Positions 52,906-64,000 of a DNA stretch of 64,000 bases are shown here, in pieces (the stretch's first letter is position 1; every line of letters begins with the position of its first letter). The stretch comes from Homarus americanus. Its lineage: Eukaryota; Arthropoda; Malacostraca; Decapoda; Nephropidae. The notes beneath the pieces were generated by a model. That model had not been told where the DNA came from, did no database searches, and saw only the letters and a program-made list of their open reading frames with translations. The position numbers and the translations under genes were made by a program. The stretch covers positions 434,001 to 498,000 of the forward strand of contig NW_024725521.1 of the NCBI RefSeq assembly GCF_018991925.1. The letters are read 5' to 3'.

Positions 52906-53433
52906 CAACTGAATTCCGGGCTGACTAAAGGTTAAAAGAGAGACACCCTGAGGCGGTGATTTCCGGAAACGCTGAGATTCCAGACAGGTGTGTCCTTAAG
53001 GTCCACACCTGAGTGGGCAGACGTGACCTCCAGCCACCTGCTCCTCACTCTCTACCCTTCCCTCCCCAGCAGGAACTAAGACGCCTCCCTATCCCATCCC
53101 ATATCCCGTGAGGGAGATACTTAGACGCTGAGAAATGCCTGAAGACCGATTGAGAGATACCCGAAGACTGAGAGGTACTTAAAGGCGGAGAGATACCTGG
53201 AGACTGAGATACAACTGACAGATACCTGAAGGCTAATTAATGTTATTACAGGAAGAGGTTGTTAGCTACCCAGTCTCGTTAACATAGAGCACATCCCCTT
53301 AAAAACCTCGATTAACATCCCTTCCCTCGGTTTAAGTTAATCTTCGGTAAGAGAACAGTTAGTCTGTCTGATAATAATCAGAGGACTGACGTTGTCCTTG
53401 ATGGCGTGAAAACAAAAAATATATATATATGTG
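52906..53433. other. Non-coding sequence, nothing recognised
   Basis: Loose GAGATACCTGAAG repeats occur at 53115-53230. No gene. Confidence 0.5.
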
Positions 53434-53436
53434 AGG

Positions 53437-53766
53437 CTGCTGGTGGTGGTGGTGGTGGTGGGGCAGTCGGCAACCTTGACATTCTGGCCGACCCCGCTCA
53501 CCCCCCTACTCCCCACCCACCACCTTCACCTCCCTCACCCACCACCCTCACCTCCCCATCACCAGCAGCAGGGGAAGGAGGAGGAGAGGAAAGAGGAGGA
53601 AGCCTAGCATCACTTTCCCACCACCTCCCCACTACTTCCCCACCTCCACCTCGCCTCTCCACTACTTCCCCCACCTCCACCTCGCCTCCCCACTACTTCC
53701 TCACTTCCCCCACCTCCACTTCGCCTCTCCACTACTTCCTCACTTCCCCACCTCACCACTTCACTT
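53437..53766. repeat. (GGT)n and CCTCC/ACTTCC repeats
   Basis: (GGT)n at 53441-53461; from about 53620 units of CCCCACTACTTCC and CACCTCCACCTCGCC repeat about four times. Confidence 0.85.
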
Positions 53767-54028
53767 AACACGAACACAAATGCATCAAGGGTGAACAATA
53801 CTCAGACTTCAGTTTGTACAGGTAGTGGGGTCCAGTACAGTAGAGAGACCAGCGGGGTGTGGACAGATTTCCCACAGGTAACAAGGTAAGTAGAGAGAGA
53901 GAGAGAACTACTACACTGAGTAACGGAGAAACAGGTAAATTAAACACCAGGACGTTTTACTAGGAAGTGATGCAAGAACCTCAACTCCCGACTTAGTAAA
54001 CACTGCATTGTAATGAAGCGTTGTAGTG

Positions 54029-54082
54029 TGTGTGTGTGTGTGTGTGTGTGAGTGTGTGTATGTGTGTATGTGTGTGTGTGAG
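54029..54082. repeat. (GT)n microsatellite
   Basis: Interrupted GT run of about 50 bp. Confidence 0.95.
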
Positions 54083-54548
54083 TACCTGTAACTGTGGCCC
54101 TTTCCTGTTACTTTCTACACACCTTGCGTCTTAGCTACATCACTTTCCCTCTCACCCCCCTTCTCTCACAACACCACGACGATGGAGAGATCATAAACCA
54201 CCCACCACCTCACCATCTACCACTGACATCACAACCACACCAACCAATCAACTCACATACCGTAATGACCTGTACCAATCCAAGGACTTCCTGCCACCAC
54301 AATAATAGACTAATGCTAATAATACGATGAATTAAGACATGCGAAAAATAAACACACACACACTATAAAAAAAATACCTAGATGACCCTCAAGTGTCTAG
54401 ACTTCCAGATTCACAAAAGGTTCCCTCGTAGCAGGAAACATTAAGCTACAACATACATAAAAAAATGATGTTCCAAATGGCATAAAAAAAAACACGTTGA
54501 GATTCTAACTACACTGGATACGTTCACTTGATAAGTCTAGGGATGAAA
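54083..54548. other. Non-coding sequence, nothing recognised
   Basis: No gene or element was seen. Confidence 0.5.
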
Positions 54549-54780
54549 TGAACATGGGGAACCTTTAGTGAACCCGGGTTATGAACATGGGGAACCTTTT
54601 GGGAACCCGGGTTATGAACATGGGGAACCCTTTGGGAACCCGGGTTATGAACATGGGGAACCTTTTGGGAACCCGGGTTATGAACATGGGGAACCCTTTG
54701 GGAACCCGGGTTATGAACATGGGGAACCTTTTGGGAACCCGGGTTATGAACATGGGGAACCTTTTGTAAACCCGGGTTTT
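54549..54780. repeat. 33-bp minisatellite with CCCGGG in each unit
   Basis: Seven copies of a 33-bp unit with ATGAACATGGGGAACC, TTTTGGG and AACCCGGGTT. Inner copies alternate between AACCTTTT and AACCCTTT, so the true period is 66 bp. As 33 is a multiple of three, frames stay open on both strands with an 11-residue repeat (NPGYEHGEPFG). There is no sign that it is expressed. Confidence 0.97.
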
Positions 54781-54966
54781 GGGTCTCTACGTAGGAGTAT
54801 CTCAGCCATGACCAGAGCTTTAGAGACAAAAGGCCCAATGAGATGAGCTTCTAATGAGACAAAATTTCAATGAGACAAAAATCCCAAAAAGACAAAAATC
54901 CGAGGCAAAAAACAAAAGAAAAAAACAAAAACACCGAAACAAAATCCCAAAGAGACATCTGGTATT

Positions 54967-54968
<2 letters not shown>

Positions 54969-55006
<38 letters not shown>
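54969..55006. repeat. (CA)n microsatellite
   Basis: About 38 bp of CA. Confidence 0.95.
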
Positions 55007-55008
<2 letters not shown>

Positions 55009-56409
55009 CTGTCACGTAATAGAACAAAACCTCCCTTCATTTTTAGCGTGTGAGTAGAGGAATTTGCCAGCCTCTACCTTCATCACGGTGACACGACTGA
55101 GGTGGGAGAGAGAGGGGACGTAGATAAAGGCATGGAGAGAAGGGAGTGATAAGAAGTAAGTATAGATAATGATGGAGAGAAGGAAGTGATAAGCGAGAAA
55201 TGTAGATAACGAAGGAAGAGAGAGGAAGTGGTAAGAGAGAAAACTAGATAACGGGTGTAGAGGGAAGGCAGTACAGTAGTAATGGACGATAGAAGTAGAA
55301 GTCATTGAAATAAAGATATCTAAGAAACAACATACACATAATCTTTCTTCATCAAGGCGTGAATTTGTATTAGGTGTAGAAGCTGTCGCCAACACAACAG
55401 CCAAACCCTATGTTAGCGAACTGTATTACCCAGAGTTAAGGAATAATCCAAGAGGATCGGACACCTCGTCAACTACACTGGCTAACCAATTAACCCGTAG
55501 AAAGAGACAAGTTCTATCGACAGCCACACCAACTTCGACCCAACGAACCAATTAATATGTGCGCACTGTTTCCTTATAAACCTGACGCAGACAAACTAAC
55601 ATCTGACGACGTCTCTTTCAACAAATATCATAAGACCCTAATAAGTAACAGGTGTTGCTATGGCACATTAACATTTCTTACCCTAGCAACCGAACCTGGT
55701 GTCTGAGTCTGTGCGGTTGTTAGGAGCAGAGGACAGTGGGCGGAGATTAAACTGGTGGGTCAATTTTCGACCACTACACCAGGTCATAAACTACAACACT
55801 TTCACGGGAGGTTGTCACTTACTAATAAATCTCGAGTCCAAATTCACAAAGGTTCGTACAGTGAATATTCCGTGTACCTTAACTGGATAATTTAAGCTAA
55901 ACCACAAACTTCTCATTCAAATATAACATTACAAATAACACTAAGACTTTACCTTCACAAGACACTTTCACTTACCGCCACCAGTTAGGAGAAGAGAATT
56001 ACAAGACACTCTCCCTTAACCCTCTATCATAATAATTACTAAGTGTATGTATTTAGCTAAGGTTGAGTCTCAGTATAATTTAGATGACATTATTGTGTTT
56101 TTATCTCAAGTCAACCAGTTAGATAGGTTCTTATATCTTTTTGGTTAAGAGGAACTTTTTGAGGATCTAGAATCTGGTCAGTAACAACAAGTCACCAGGC
56201 CAGCTAAGTGTCTATGAGGAAGGTCAAGTCAGGCTATAACTCTACCTGGATTAAGTCATCACAATACCTGGACGGCTTAGAGAGTCAAATCACCAACCAC
56301 GACAGTTGTAAAGAGTAGGGTCACTATTTAACTACAACAACGAGGTCATTCACGAGGGCCTCACCAAGCCAGGATATCACCAACCAAGACAGAACAAGGT
56401 GGGGGGAGG

Positions 56410-56410
<1 letters not shown>
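55007..56410. other. Non-coding sequence, nothing recognised
   Basis: Loose GATAACG/GGAAGTG repetition occurs at 55120-55265. No gene was supported. Confidence 0.5.
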
Positions 56411-56455
<45 letters not shown>

Positions 56456-56481
56456 GCGCGAGCGCACACACACACACACAC
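56411..56481. repeat. (CA)n with a CGCGCG interruption
   Basis: Two CA runs flank CGCGCGCGAGCG near 56454-56464. Confidence 0.95.
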
Positions 56482-56737
56482 CATTCGGGTCACTGTCGTA
56501 AGCCCCGAGAAAACGGGATTCTGGTGTCCTCATTTGACTAGCGTGGACAATTGGCAGAGAAAACCCGACTTTACCTGACGAAGGAGTTAAGGGTTATTCT
56601 CGTCTACGTTGCCGACGTCGTGGCCAGAACGGGATTTTTGGGCTACAGTGAGATGGTAAGGGAGAGTGAGTCTTACAGGGGAGGAGGGTAAGTACTGTAA
56701 TGTTTTGGAGACGTTGGAGCAGGATCCGAGAGGCCCT

Positions 56738-56770
56738 CATCCTCCTCCTCCTCCTCCTCCTCCTCCTCCG
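56738..56770. repeat. (CTC)n trinucleotide
   Basis: About ten CTC units. Confidence 0.95.
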
Positions 56771-56865
56771 CCGGTCTGTCAACACACCAAGGTTAACCAC
56801 TCTTAACCTGCCCCAGCCCAGCGACCCCATCACCACCCACCGCCGCCACCATCACCCTCACCGGT

Positions 56866-57155
56866 ATCCTGCAACCACCAACACCGGTACATGCAACCAC
56901 CATCACCGGTACCTGCAACCACCAACACCGATACCTACAACCACCAACACCGGTACATGCAACCACCATCACCGGTACCTGCAACCACCAACACCGATAC
57001 CTACAACCACCAACACCGGTACCTGCAACCACCAACACCGATACCTGCAACCACCAACACCGATACCTGCAACCACCAACACCGGCAACAACCAACACCG
57101 GCACCTGCAACCACCAACACCGATACCTGCAACCACTAACACCGGTACTCGCAAC
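56866..57155. repeat. 22-bp minisatellite
   Basis: About 13 copies of a 22-bp unit containing CAACCACCAACACCGRTACC. Three variant units form a 66-bp higher-order repeat in the left half. The 243-codon frame across it is a repeat artefact. Confidence 0.95.
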
Positions 57156-57577
57156 CATACCACCACTAGCGCCACACTCTCGGTCACTACCACCTCACAC
57201 CACGACACAGTTACAACCATACCACCACCAACCATACCCACAGTGAACCAGGACAGGGGAGAGCCAGCAACACACCTAAGAACCTGTCATTATCACACTG
57301 TACCACCACTAGTGAAACCAATCCCTTACATCTATGGGAAGTCCATCATGGGGAGACCAAATATGACACGGGACGGAACGGGACAGATGGGAAGGTGGAC
57401 GGACGGACGGCGTTACAGTGGGGACAGTTAACCAGGGATGGGATCATGACCTTGGGTACAAAAATAGCTGTCCTCGAGTCCAGTTACAGGTCGCTACAAA
57501 AATTCCTCATTAATGCAGACAACCACAAACACGGCTACACGATGACGGGACTAATGAACCTCACTACTAATAAGTCG
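57156..57577. other. Non-coding sequence, nothing recognised
   Basis: No gene or element was recognised. Confidence 0.5.
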
Positions 57578-57681
57578 TAGTTTAATAGGCGCCAACCTTT
57601 CCCTAACCTAATGTATTAATGGCCCCGTGATGGTTACCCTGGGGTCTACTAGGACTGGGGCCCACTTAACCTGTAACACTC
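57578..57681 (+). repeat. CCTAA-core dispersed repeat, copy 5 (short)
   Basis: AATAGGCGCCAACC, CCCTAACCTAATG and then GGGGTCTACTAGGACTGGGG followed by CCCACTTAACC. This resembles the 25.24-kb copy read on the minus strand. Confidence 0.5.
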
Positions 57682-57835
57682 CTAGCAGCTTTCTCCCTCT
57701 TGACATTTTATTTTATAACTTCAGACACTAATTTATTCTAACGTGATAAAAGACGAGAACGTTGAGGAGTTGATACTTATTACAAGAGTTAAATGTGTCA
57801 CCACAGGCTGGCCATGAAGGGCGGCCCTGTAATAC

Positions 57836-57960
57836 ATAGTGACGTAACGCGGCCATGTTGGTGAAGTAACGCGGCCATGTTGGTGAAGTAACACGACCAT
57901 GTTGATGAAGTAACACGACCATGTTGGTGAAGTAACACGACCATCTCAGTGACGTAACAC
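57836..57960. repeat. 22-bp minisatellite
   Basis: Five to six copies of a unit containing GTAACRCGRCCATGTTGGTG. Confidence 0.95.
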
Positions 57961-58502
57961 ACAGGTCAAGACGATAAACAGCTCTCAGGTATATGGAGTC
58001 CTGCTTTGACATGCTAACTCCTGAGGAATGTTCCCCCCCCCTCCTCCTATCTCCACACCTCCTACCCCCCCCCTCTCACACACTATCACCTCCATGTGGC
58101 TAACCCCTCCAATATCTTATCTCTGCGCCACAACCCCTCACAACAACCACCACTATTACTACTACTACTCTACACACCTAAATCCAACAAACTTTTACCG
58201 GCAGATTTAGATGCCATATTACAGTGTTAATTTTCGTCAATGGGTGAATGAATCCTTGAAACTAACGACTGAGATGTGTTATATTTGACACTCACAGCAA
58301 GAATATGGAGCTATGACTATCATCTTCCTCTTTAAATTACACTAATAATATCTCACGGTCACCTCTACACATCAGCTATGGGTGAAATCAGACGACTTCT
58401 TCAGCATCAGGGAAAAGTGAACCAATCATCTCGAGATATTGAAGCAGGATGGTACAGGAAGGTGATGTTTACGCTTTTAGTACTGGGAAATATCTGACGC
58501 TA

Positions 58503-58506
<4 letters not shown>
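57961..58506. other. Non-coding sequence, nothing recognised
   Basis: C runs (58033-58040 and 58065-58071) and an ACT run (58150-58170). No gene. Confidence 0.5.
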
Positions 58507-58968
<462 letters not shown>

Positions 58969-59054
58969 TTACCACTACTAACACTAATTTCCTTCACTGA
59001 GCTCAGACAAACACACAAACTTTATTTATATCATGAAACCACTGAACATCACCC

Positions 59055-59662
59055 ACAGTTAACACTCCCAGTCAACCGTTGCTCCCAGTAAACCGTTAAC
59101 ACTCCCAGTAAACCGTTAACACTCCCAGTAAACCGTTACACTCCCAGTAAACCGTTAACACTCACAGTAACCGTTAACACTCCCAGTCAACCGTTAACAA
59201 CAACAGTTAACACTCCCAGTCAACCGTTAACACTCACAGTCAACAGTTAACACTCACAGTCAACAGTTAACACTCACAGTCAACAGTTAACACTCACAGT
59301 CCACAATTAACACTCCCAGTAAACCGTTAACACTCCCAGTCAACAGTTAACACTCACAGTCCACAATTAACACTCCCAGTAAACCGTTAACACTCCCAGT
59401 CAACCGTTAACACTCCCAGTAAACCGTTAACACTCCCAGTAAACCGTTAACACTCACAGTCAACAGTTAACACTCCCAGTCAACCGTTAACACTCCCAGT
59501 AAACCGTTAACACTCCCAGTAAACCGTTAACACTCCCAGTCAACCGTTAACACTCACAGTCAACAGTTAACACTCCCAGTAAACCGTTAACACTCACAGT
59601 CAACCGTTAACACTCACAGTCAACAGTTAACACTCCCAGTAAACAGTTAACACTCACAGTCA
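59055..59662. repeat. 20-bp minisatellite, about 30 copies
   Basis: Unit CACTCCCAGTAAACCGTTAA with variants CACTCACAGTCAACAGTTAA and CACTCCCAGTCAACCGTTAA. The period is strict except for a few 1-4 bp indels at the left end. Confidence 0.97.
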
Positions 59663-59779
59663 ATTCATCACCCACAATAAACACTCAACACAAACACCTC
59701 TTCGCCCTCCACACAAACCGGTTCCTATACACCCAGATACACTCGCAGTCACCCTATACTCACACTACTCCTTGCACTG

Positions 59780-59949
59780 TCACTATGTTGAAATGCACTG
59801 TAGTTTGAGCTTTTCCCCATCTAGTTATTATATATCTTATTTGTATCACTTATGTTACTTGTATATTATTTGTAAATCGAAACCCATTCCCCAAATATGT
59901 AACTGTATATTTTCAGCCTTCTGGCTGCCAAGCTTTCAATAAACCGTTA

Positions 59950-59985
<36 letters not shown>

Positions 59986-59986
59986 T
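59780..59986 (+). mobile_element. LINE 3' end with (ATT)n tail, copy B
   Basis: GTATATTTTCAGCCTTCTGG, CTGCCAAGCTTTC and AATAAACCGTTAA run into (ATT)n, matching copy A at 40.2 kb block for block. The upstream limit is approximate. Confidence 0.75.
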
Positions 59987-60151
59987 CATCTACACCGCGG
60001 CGTCACAAATTACACACCTCTCGCAACATCCACAACACACAAACTGGTTCCTACACCCTCAGCTCGTACAGTACACAGTCACTTTCTTCTGGCGTAGACA
60101 TTGAGCTGGTGCTGGGTGCTTCATGACCCCGACTGTCAAAGTAGTGTGTGT

Positions 60152-60154
<3 letters not shown>

Positions 60155-60211
<57 letters not shown>
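60155..60211. repeat. (AT)n microsatellite
   Basis: About 57 bp of AT. Confidence 0.97.
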
Positions 60212-60214
<3 letters not shown>

Positions 60215-61080
60215 CGCCTTGGTATTCAGGGGTTCAAGAACTGATTCGCCTGGATTTCATTTGGATTATTTCTGAGGTATTAATAACGTGTCTGTGTAAT
60301 GTATGTCTAGTCGTCTCACCAATTACTGCCTCCCTCACCCTCACTCCCTAACAGCCGCGAGGAATGTAGCGCAATGTACATTCTTATGCCAGGAGTAACA
60401 GTATCGTCCACGGTGTGAGTATATACGACACTTATCCTCGCTTTCCTTTACTTCCCTTGGGGGCCAACACTTTCTTCCCTTATAGCTACCTGACTGGGCT
60501 CCCCGTACACGATTATGACCTGCTTCACTTGACACTGGGTGACTTCTGACACAACCGGGGCAAGAGAGCTTAACACACACAGGTCAAGCTTGACTTTTAT
60601 CACCACCACTGACACAGTCTACCCTTGTCTTTCACCACCACCATCACCAGTACCACTTTCACCGACGTGACCACCAGCAAGAGACCACGCCCACAACCCG
60701 CTTGCTCTACCCTCCCCGCGTTGCTTAACCAAACTCTTGTGTGACCTTGAGCTCTCTAGGTCACACCATGACAGCGCTACTCCCGTCTTGTCTATAAGGT
60801 TGTCTCTCTGTGTACTGCTTGCTGGATGCCGACCGTAGCCGAGATGGTGGCAAGATCCCTTCTTCAGCACACAAGGCAGCAGGACCAGGTTCTTTTTGAG
60901 TCCACCCGTACTGGTTTACGGTCTACAGACAGCCTTAACCCCCTACCCTACCTGGTGTTGGCTGCTGGACGTTGGTGATCATCTGTTTCTTATGTTGACT
61001 GTCACACAAACAACTTCTTTCCCTGTACACTACTGCACTCCTTACTAACTCTCTTTCACGGAGACACAGACTCCCTCAAC
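60212..61080. other. Non-coding sequence, nothing recognised
   Basis: Minus-strand frames of about 80 codons exist but show no family motif. Confidence 0.5.
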
Positions 61081-61471
61081 TCTACATCTCTCCGTGTTTG
61101 CTCCGTGGCCCCTACATCTCTCCGTGTTTGCTCCGTGGTCCCTACATCTCTCCGTGTTTGCTCCGTGGTCCCTACATCTCTCCGTGTTTGCTCGGTGGCC
61201 CCTACATCTCTCCGTGTTTGCTCGGTGGCCCCTACATCTCTCCGTGTTTGCTCGGTAGCCCCTACATCTCTCCGTGTTTGTCAGTACATCTCTCCGTGTT
61301 TGCTCGGTGGCCCCTACATCTCTCCGTGTTTGCTCGGTGGCCCCTACATCTCTCCGTGTTTGCTCGGTGGCCCCTACATCTCTCCGTGTTTGCTCGGTAG
61401 CCCCTACATCTCTCCGTGTTTGCTCCGTGGCCCCTACATCTCTCCGTGTTTGCTCCGTGGCCCCTACATCT
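61081..61471. repeat. 30-bp minisatellite, about 13 copies
   Basis: Unit CCTACATCTCTCCGTGTTTG then CTCCGTGGCC. Outer copies carry CTCCGTGG and inner copies CTCGGTGG or CTCGGTAG; one copy near 61280 is shortened. The plus-strand frames (100-135 codons, 10-residue repeat GPYISPCLLR) follow from the period being a multiple of three. Confidence 0.97.
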
Positions 61472-62080
61472 CCTCAGTGGTCCTTCGTGCAGTGGCTAGC
61501 GCACCACCTTAGAAATCCTAACCTTTAAGTCGCTATTGACTGATCATCTTCCTTCGTGACAGCTGGCCAACTGTCGAAGCGAGTGACGCGACCCAGGGTA
61601 CAATTCTCATCACAGCTGGTGTACAGACATCACCCACCCTAAACAACTCTCACCATCACAGCTGGTACGCGGGGGATTCACTTTCTCTTGGGTGGCAACT
61701 TTCAGTGTACAGTAGGTGGTGGAAGGGGTCTACACCAGGGCACGAACGACCTTGTGGAGCAACAACCCCGCTATAACCTGCGTTGACGAGGTTATCTGGT
61801 TTCCGTGTCGACGTAGAAGTGATGACGTGCCAACACCACCCTTCTTCCTTCAGGTGTGTGTGTGTGTGTGTGTGTGTGCACCACGTCTCCCGAAGGCTTC
61901 ACTGCACATCAACTCAGCCATGCTCGAGTCTTTGGTCAAGTCACACATAAATATAAATGTTTAAGGACTGTGAGATAATATTATAATTACTCTGATGAGA
62001 CTATAAGTTGTACTTTATTATGTTATACACATTTTACAGTGCTCTTGTTACACTAAGAAATTGGGGCTGGGGGTCTGTTA
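61472..62080. other. Non-coding sequence, nothing recognised
   Basis: A (GT)n run is at 61855-61878. No gene. Confidence 0.5.
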
Positions 62081-62205
62081 AGATTGGGGTCTATCAGGAC
62101 AGGGTTCATCAGAGGTGGGGTCTATCAGGACAGGGTTCATCAGAGGTGGGGTCTATCAGGACAGGGTTCATCAGAGGTGGGGTCTATTAGGACTGGGTTC
62201 GGCGT
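62081..62205 (+). repeat. 30-bp tandem repeat derived from a dispersed motif
   Basis: About four copies of GGGGTCTATCAGGACAGGGT plus TCATCAGAGGT; the last unit reads GGTCTATTAGGACTGGGTTC. The core equals the right-end block of the CCTAA-core family. Confidence 0.85.
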
Positions 62206-62277
62206 GAGACCATTTAATCATGATCTAATTGTACAGGTTTGTAACACATGACCTTCCCCAGGTAGCAATATGTGGGT

Positions 62278-62282
<5 letters not shown>

Positions 62283-62341
<59 letters not shown>
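62283..62341. repeat. (GT)n microsatellite
   Basis: About 59 bp of GT. Confidence 0.97.
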
Positions 62342-62342
<1 letters not shown>

Positions 62343-62499
62343 CTTACCCTAACCTCTTCCCACACACCCTCTACCTCCTCCACCATCAACACTTTTACTC
62401 TCTCCCGTTCTTTTCTCTCATCGCTTCCCTCACTTTCACTCTCATCTCCTCCAAGTTATGATTGGTGTTGTGTTTACCTGATGTCCACTATCATCAGTA

Positions 62500-62578
62500 T
62501 CAACAACTACCACCACCACCACCAACAACTATCACCACCACCACCACCAACAACAACTATCACCACCACCACCAGTAC
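62500..62578. repeat. (CAC/CAA)n repeat
   Basis: CACCACCAC and CAACAACTAT blocks alternate three times. Confidence 0.9.
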
Positions 62579-62729
62579 ACATCAAACATTTCAATATTTT
62601 TTTCCCGTTTACATATTCTGACGATCATCCTCTCTTACAGTTAGTGATGATAAAATAATCATTAACAACAACAACTCTCTAAGTGTCTGGTCATAACAAC
62701 AACATGTTATATTATTTCCGGATACGGTT

Positions 62730-63288
62730 GTGACCTATAAGAGTGATGCCACACCCTGTAAGATCTATTTATGACCAAGAAGAGTGACGCCACACCCTGT
62801 AAGATCTAGTTATGACCAAGAAGAGTAACGCCACACCCTGTAAGATCTAGTTATGACCAAGAAGAGTGACGCCACACCCTGTAAAATCTATTTATGATCA
62901 AGAAGAGTGACGCCACACCCTGTAAGATCTATTTATGACCAAGAAGAGTGACGCCACACCCTGTAAGATCTAGTTATGACCAAGAAGAGTCGCGTCACAC
63001 CCTGTAAGATCTATTTATGACCAAGAAGAGTGACGCCACACCCTGTAAGATCTATTTATGACCTATAAGAGTGATGCCACACCCTGTAAGATCTAGTTAT
63101 GACCAAGAAGAGTCGCGTCACACCCTGTAAGATCTATTTATGACCAAGAAGAGTGACGCCACACCCTGTAAGATCTATTTATGATCAAGAAGAGTAGCGT
63201 CACACCCTGTAAGATCTAGTTATGACCAAGAATAGTAACGCCACACCCTGTAAGATCTAGTTATGACCAAGAAGAGTAGCGTCACACC
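62730..63288. repeat. 41-bp minisatellite, about 13 copies
   Basis: Unit contains GATCTATTTATGACCAAGAA, GAGTGACGCCACACC and CTGTAA. Variable positions (ATTTATG/AGTTATG, GTGACGCC/GTCGCGTC/GTAGCGTC) mix between copies. Confidence 0.97.
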
Positions 63289-63379
63289 ATTACAACGTGG
63301 TAGTGATAATACCAACATTTACCACACTTTCATAACAATAGTGTATAAGTCGAGGCGATGAAGAAGAGGCGAGTGGGAT

Positions 63380-63614
63380 GGAGTGGAGGCAAGTGGGATG
63401 GGAGTGGAATGAGAGTGGAGTGAAGTGGAGTGAGGTGGAGTGGGAGTGGAGTGGAGCAAACAATGGGGTCGTGCTCCTGGTGAAAGGCCACGAGGAGGGT
63501 TGTCAAGTGGCACACGTGAGCTCCGTCCTGACACACCACAAAATTATCAGTCTTAGTTTCAGGAGATGGTGGTGAGTCGTGGTGAGTCGTGGTGAGTCGT
63601 GGTGAGTCGTGGAG
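63380..63614. repeat. GAGTGG repeats and 10-bp GTGAGTCGTG repeat
   Basis: GGAGTGGAG-type units at 63380-63456; four perfect copies of the 10-mer GTGAGTCGTG at about 63572-63612. Confidence 0.9.
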
Positions 63615-63713
63615 GTGTACAAGACAGATAAACGTCTCATCCTTAACAATGAAACGTACCAAAAGCATCGTTCGTTAATTGTGGGCTTTGATTCATATAT
63701 CGTCAAGTTTGTC

Positions 63714-63813
63714 ACTGATTATCCAAGTTTGTGTCAGGATTATCCAAGTTTGTGTCAGGATTATCCAAGTTTGTGTCAGGATTATCCAAGTTTGTGTCAG
63801 GATTATCCAAGTT
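63714..63813. repeat. 21-bp minisatellite
   Basis: Nearly five copies of a 21-bp unit with GATTATCCAAGTTTGTGTCA. Confidence 0.95.
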
Positions 63814-63979
63814 TAATGTCATAAATATTTACAATGGCGTCAGGAATATTTACGTTGGTGTCATGAATACCCAAGTCTGTTATTGTTTACTTCTCTGGAA
63901 CCTTAAATACAGTCGACGAGTGTACCAGAGTAGAGAATGGAGGAATCAGTGTCAGTACCTGGCTGTCGGGAAGACTGAT

Positions 63980-63995
63980 GCGGCGGCGGCGGCGG
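63980..63995. repeat. (CGG)n at the window edge
   Basis: Five CGG units. On the minus strand the adjacent AGCCAG|GTACTG could be a splice donor after a GC-rich leader, but this is motif-level only. Confidence 0.6.
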
Positions 63996-64000
63996 AGACA

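Noticed and set aside
60619..60870. 83-codon minus-strand frame
   Set aside because: No motif, no splice support, and the composition follows the local CAC-rich sequence.

Overview
The window looks like nuclear DNA from an arthropod, most likely a decapod crustacean. The reasons are a spliced chitin-pathway gene with an arthropod-like protein, an extreme load of CA/GT, AAT and TA microsatellites and minisatellites, degraded non-LTR retrotransposons, and several blocks of the arthropod telomere-type pentamer CCTAA. The species assignment is inference. Nothing bacterial, organellar or viral was recognised, and there is no CRISPR array or rRNA.

Only one protein-coding gene can be supported. It is UAP1 (UDP-N-acetylglucosamine pyrophosphorylase; mummy in flies) on the minus strand. 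Eight coding exons were reconstructed between 23542 and 13377, all with GT/AG junctions and consistent phases. They give 451 complete codons that cover the nucleotide-binding loop and all the sugar-binding residues I know for the family. The last conserved coding exon was not found and probably lies beyond position 1. Between exon 8 and the window edge sits a 66-nt, phase-symmetric candidate cassette exon (10293 to 10228). It falls at the junction where human UAP1 carries the AGX2-specific insert, and it is the most interesting item here.

Layout. 0.1-2.2 kb: two degraded LINE reverse-transcriptase fragments, head to head. 3.6-4.2 kb: a pentanucleotide array that contains a perfect palindrome. 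6.6 kb: a tRNA-like inverted repeat (SINE-related). 8.8-9.1 kb: a pogo/Tigger-like MITE. 10-24 kb: the UAP1 exons, with a 0.92-kb terminal-inverted-repeat element in intron 6 and a 10/20-bp minisatellite in intron 1. The DNA is AT-rich up to about 24 kb and studded with TACTGTA/TACAGTA motifs.

24-64 kb, upstream of the coding exons of UAP1, has no convincing coding gene. It holds about 20 minisatellites (periods 10-58 bp), very long CA/GT tracts (up to about 430 bp), polypurine tracts, LINE 3' ends at 40.1-41.1 and 59.8-60.0 kb, and a dispersed CCTAA-core repeat family. Non-coding first exons and the promoter of UAP1 should lie somewhere here; only weak candidates can be named. Long open frames in this half are by-products of tandem repeats.
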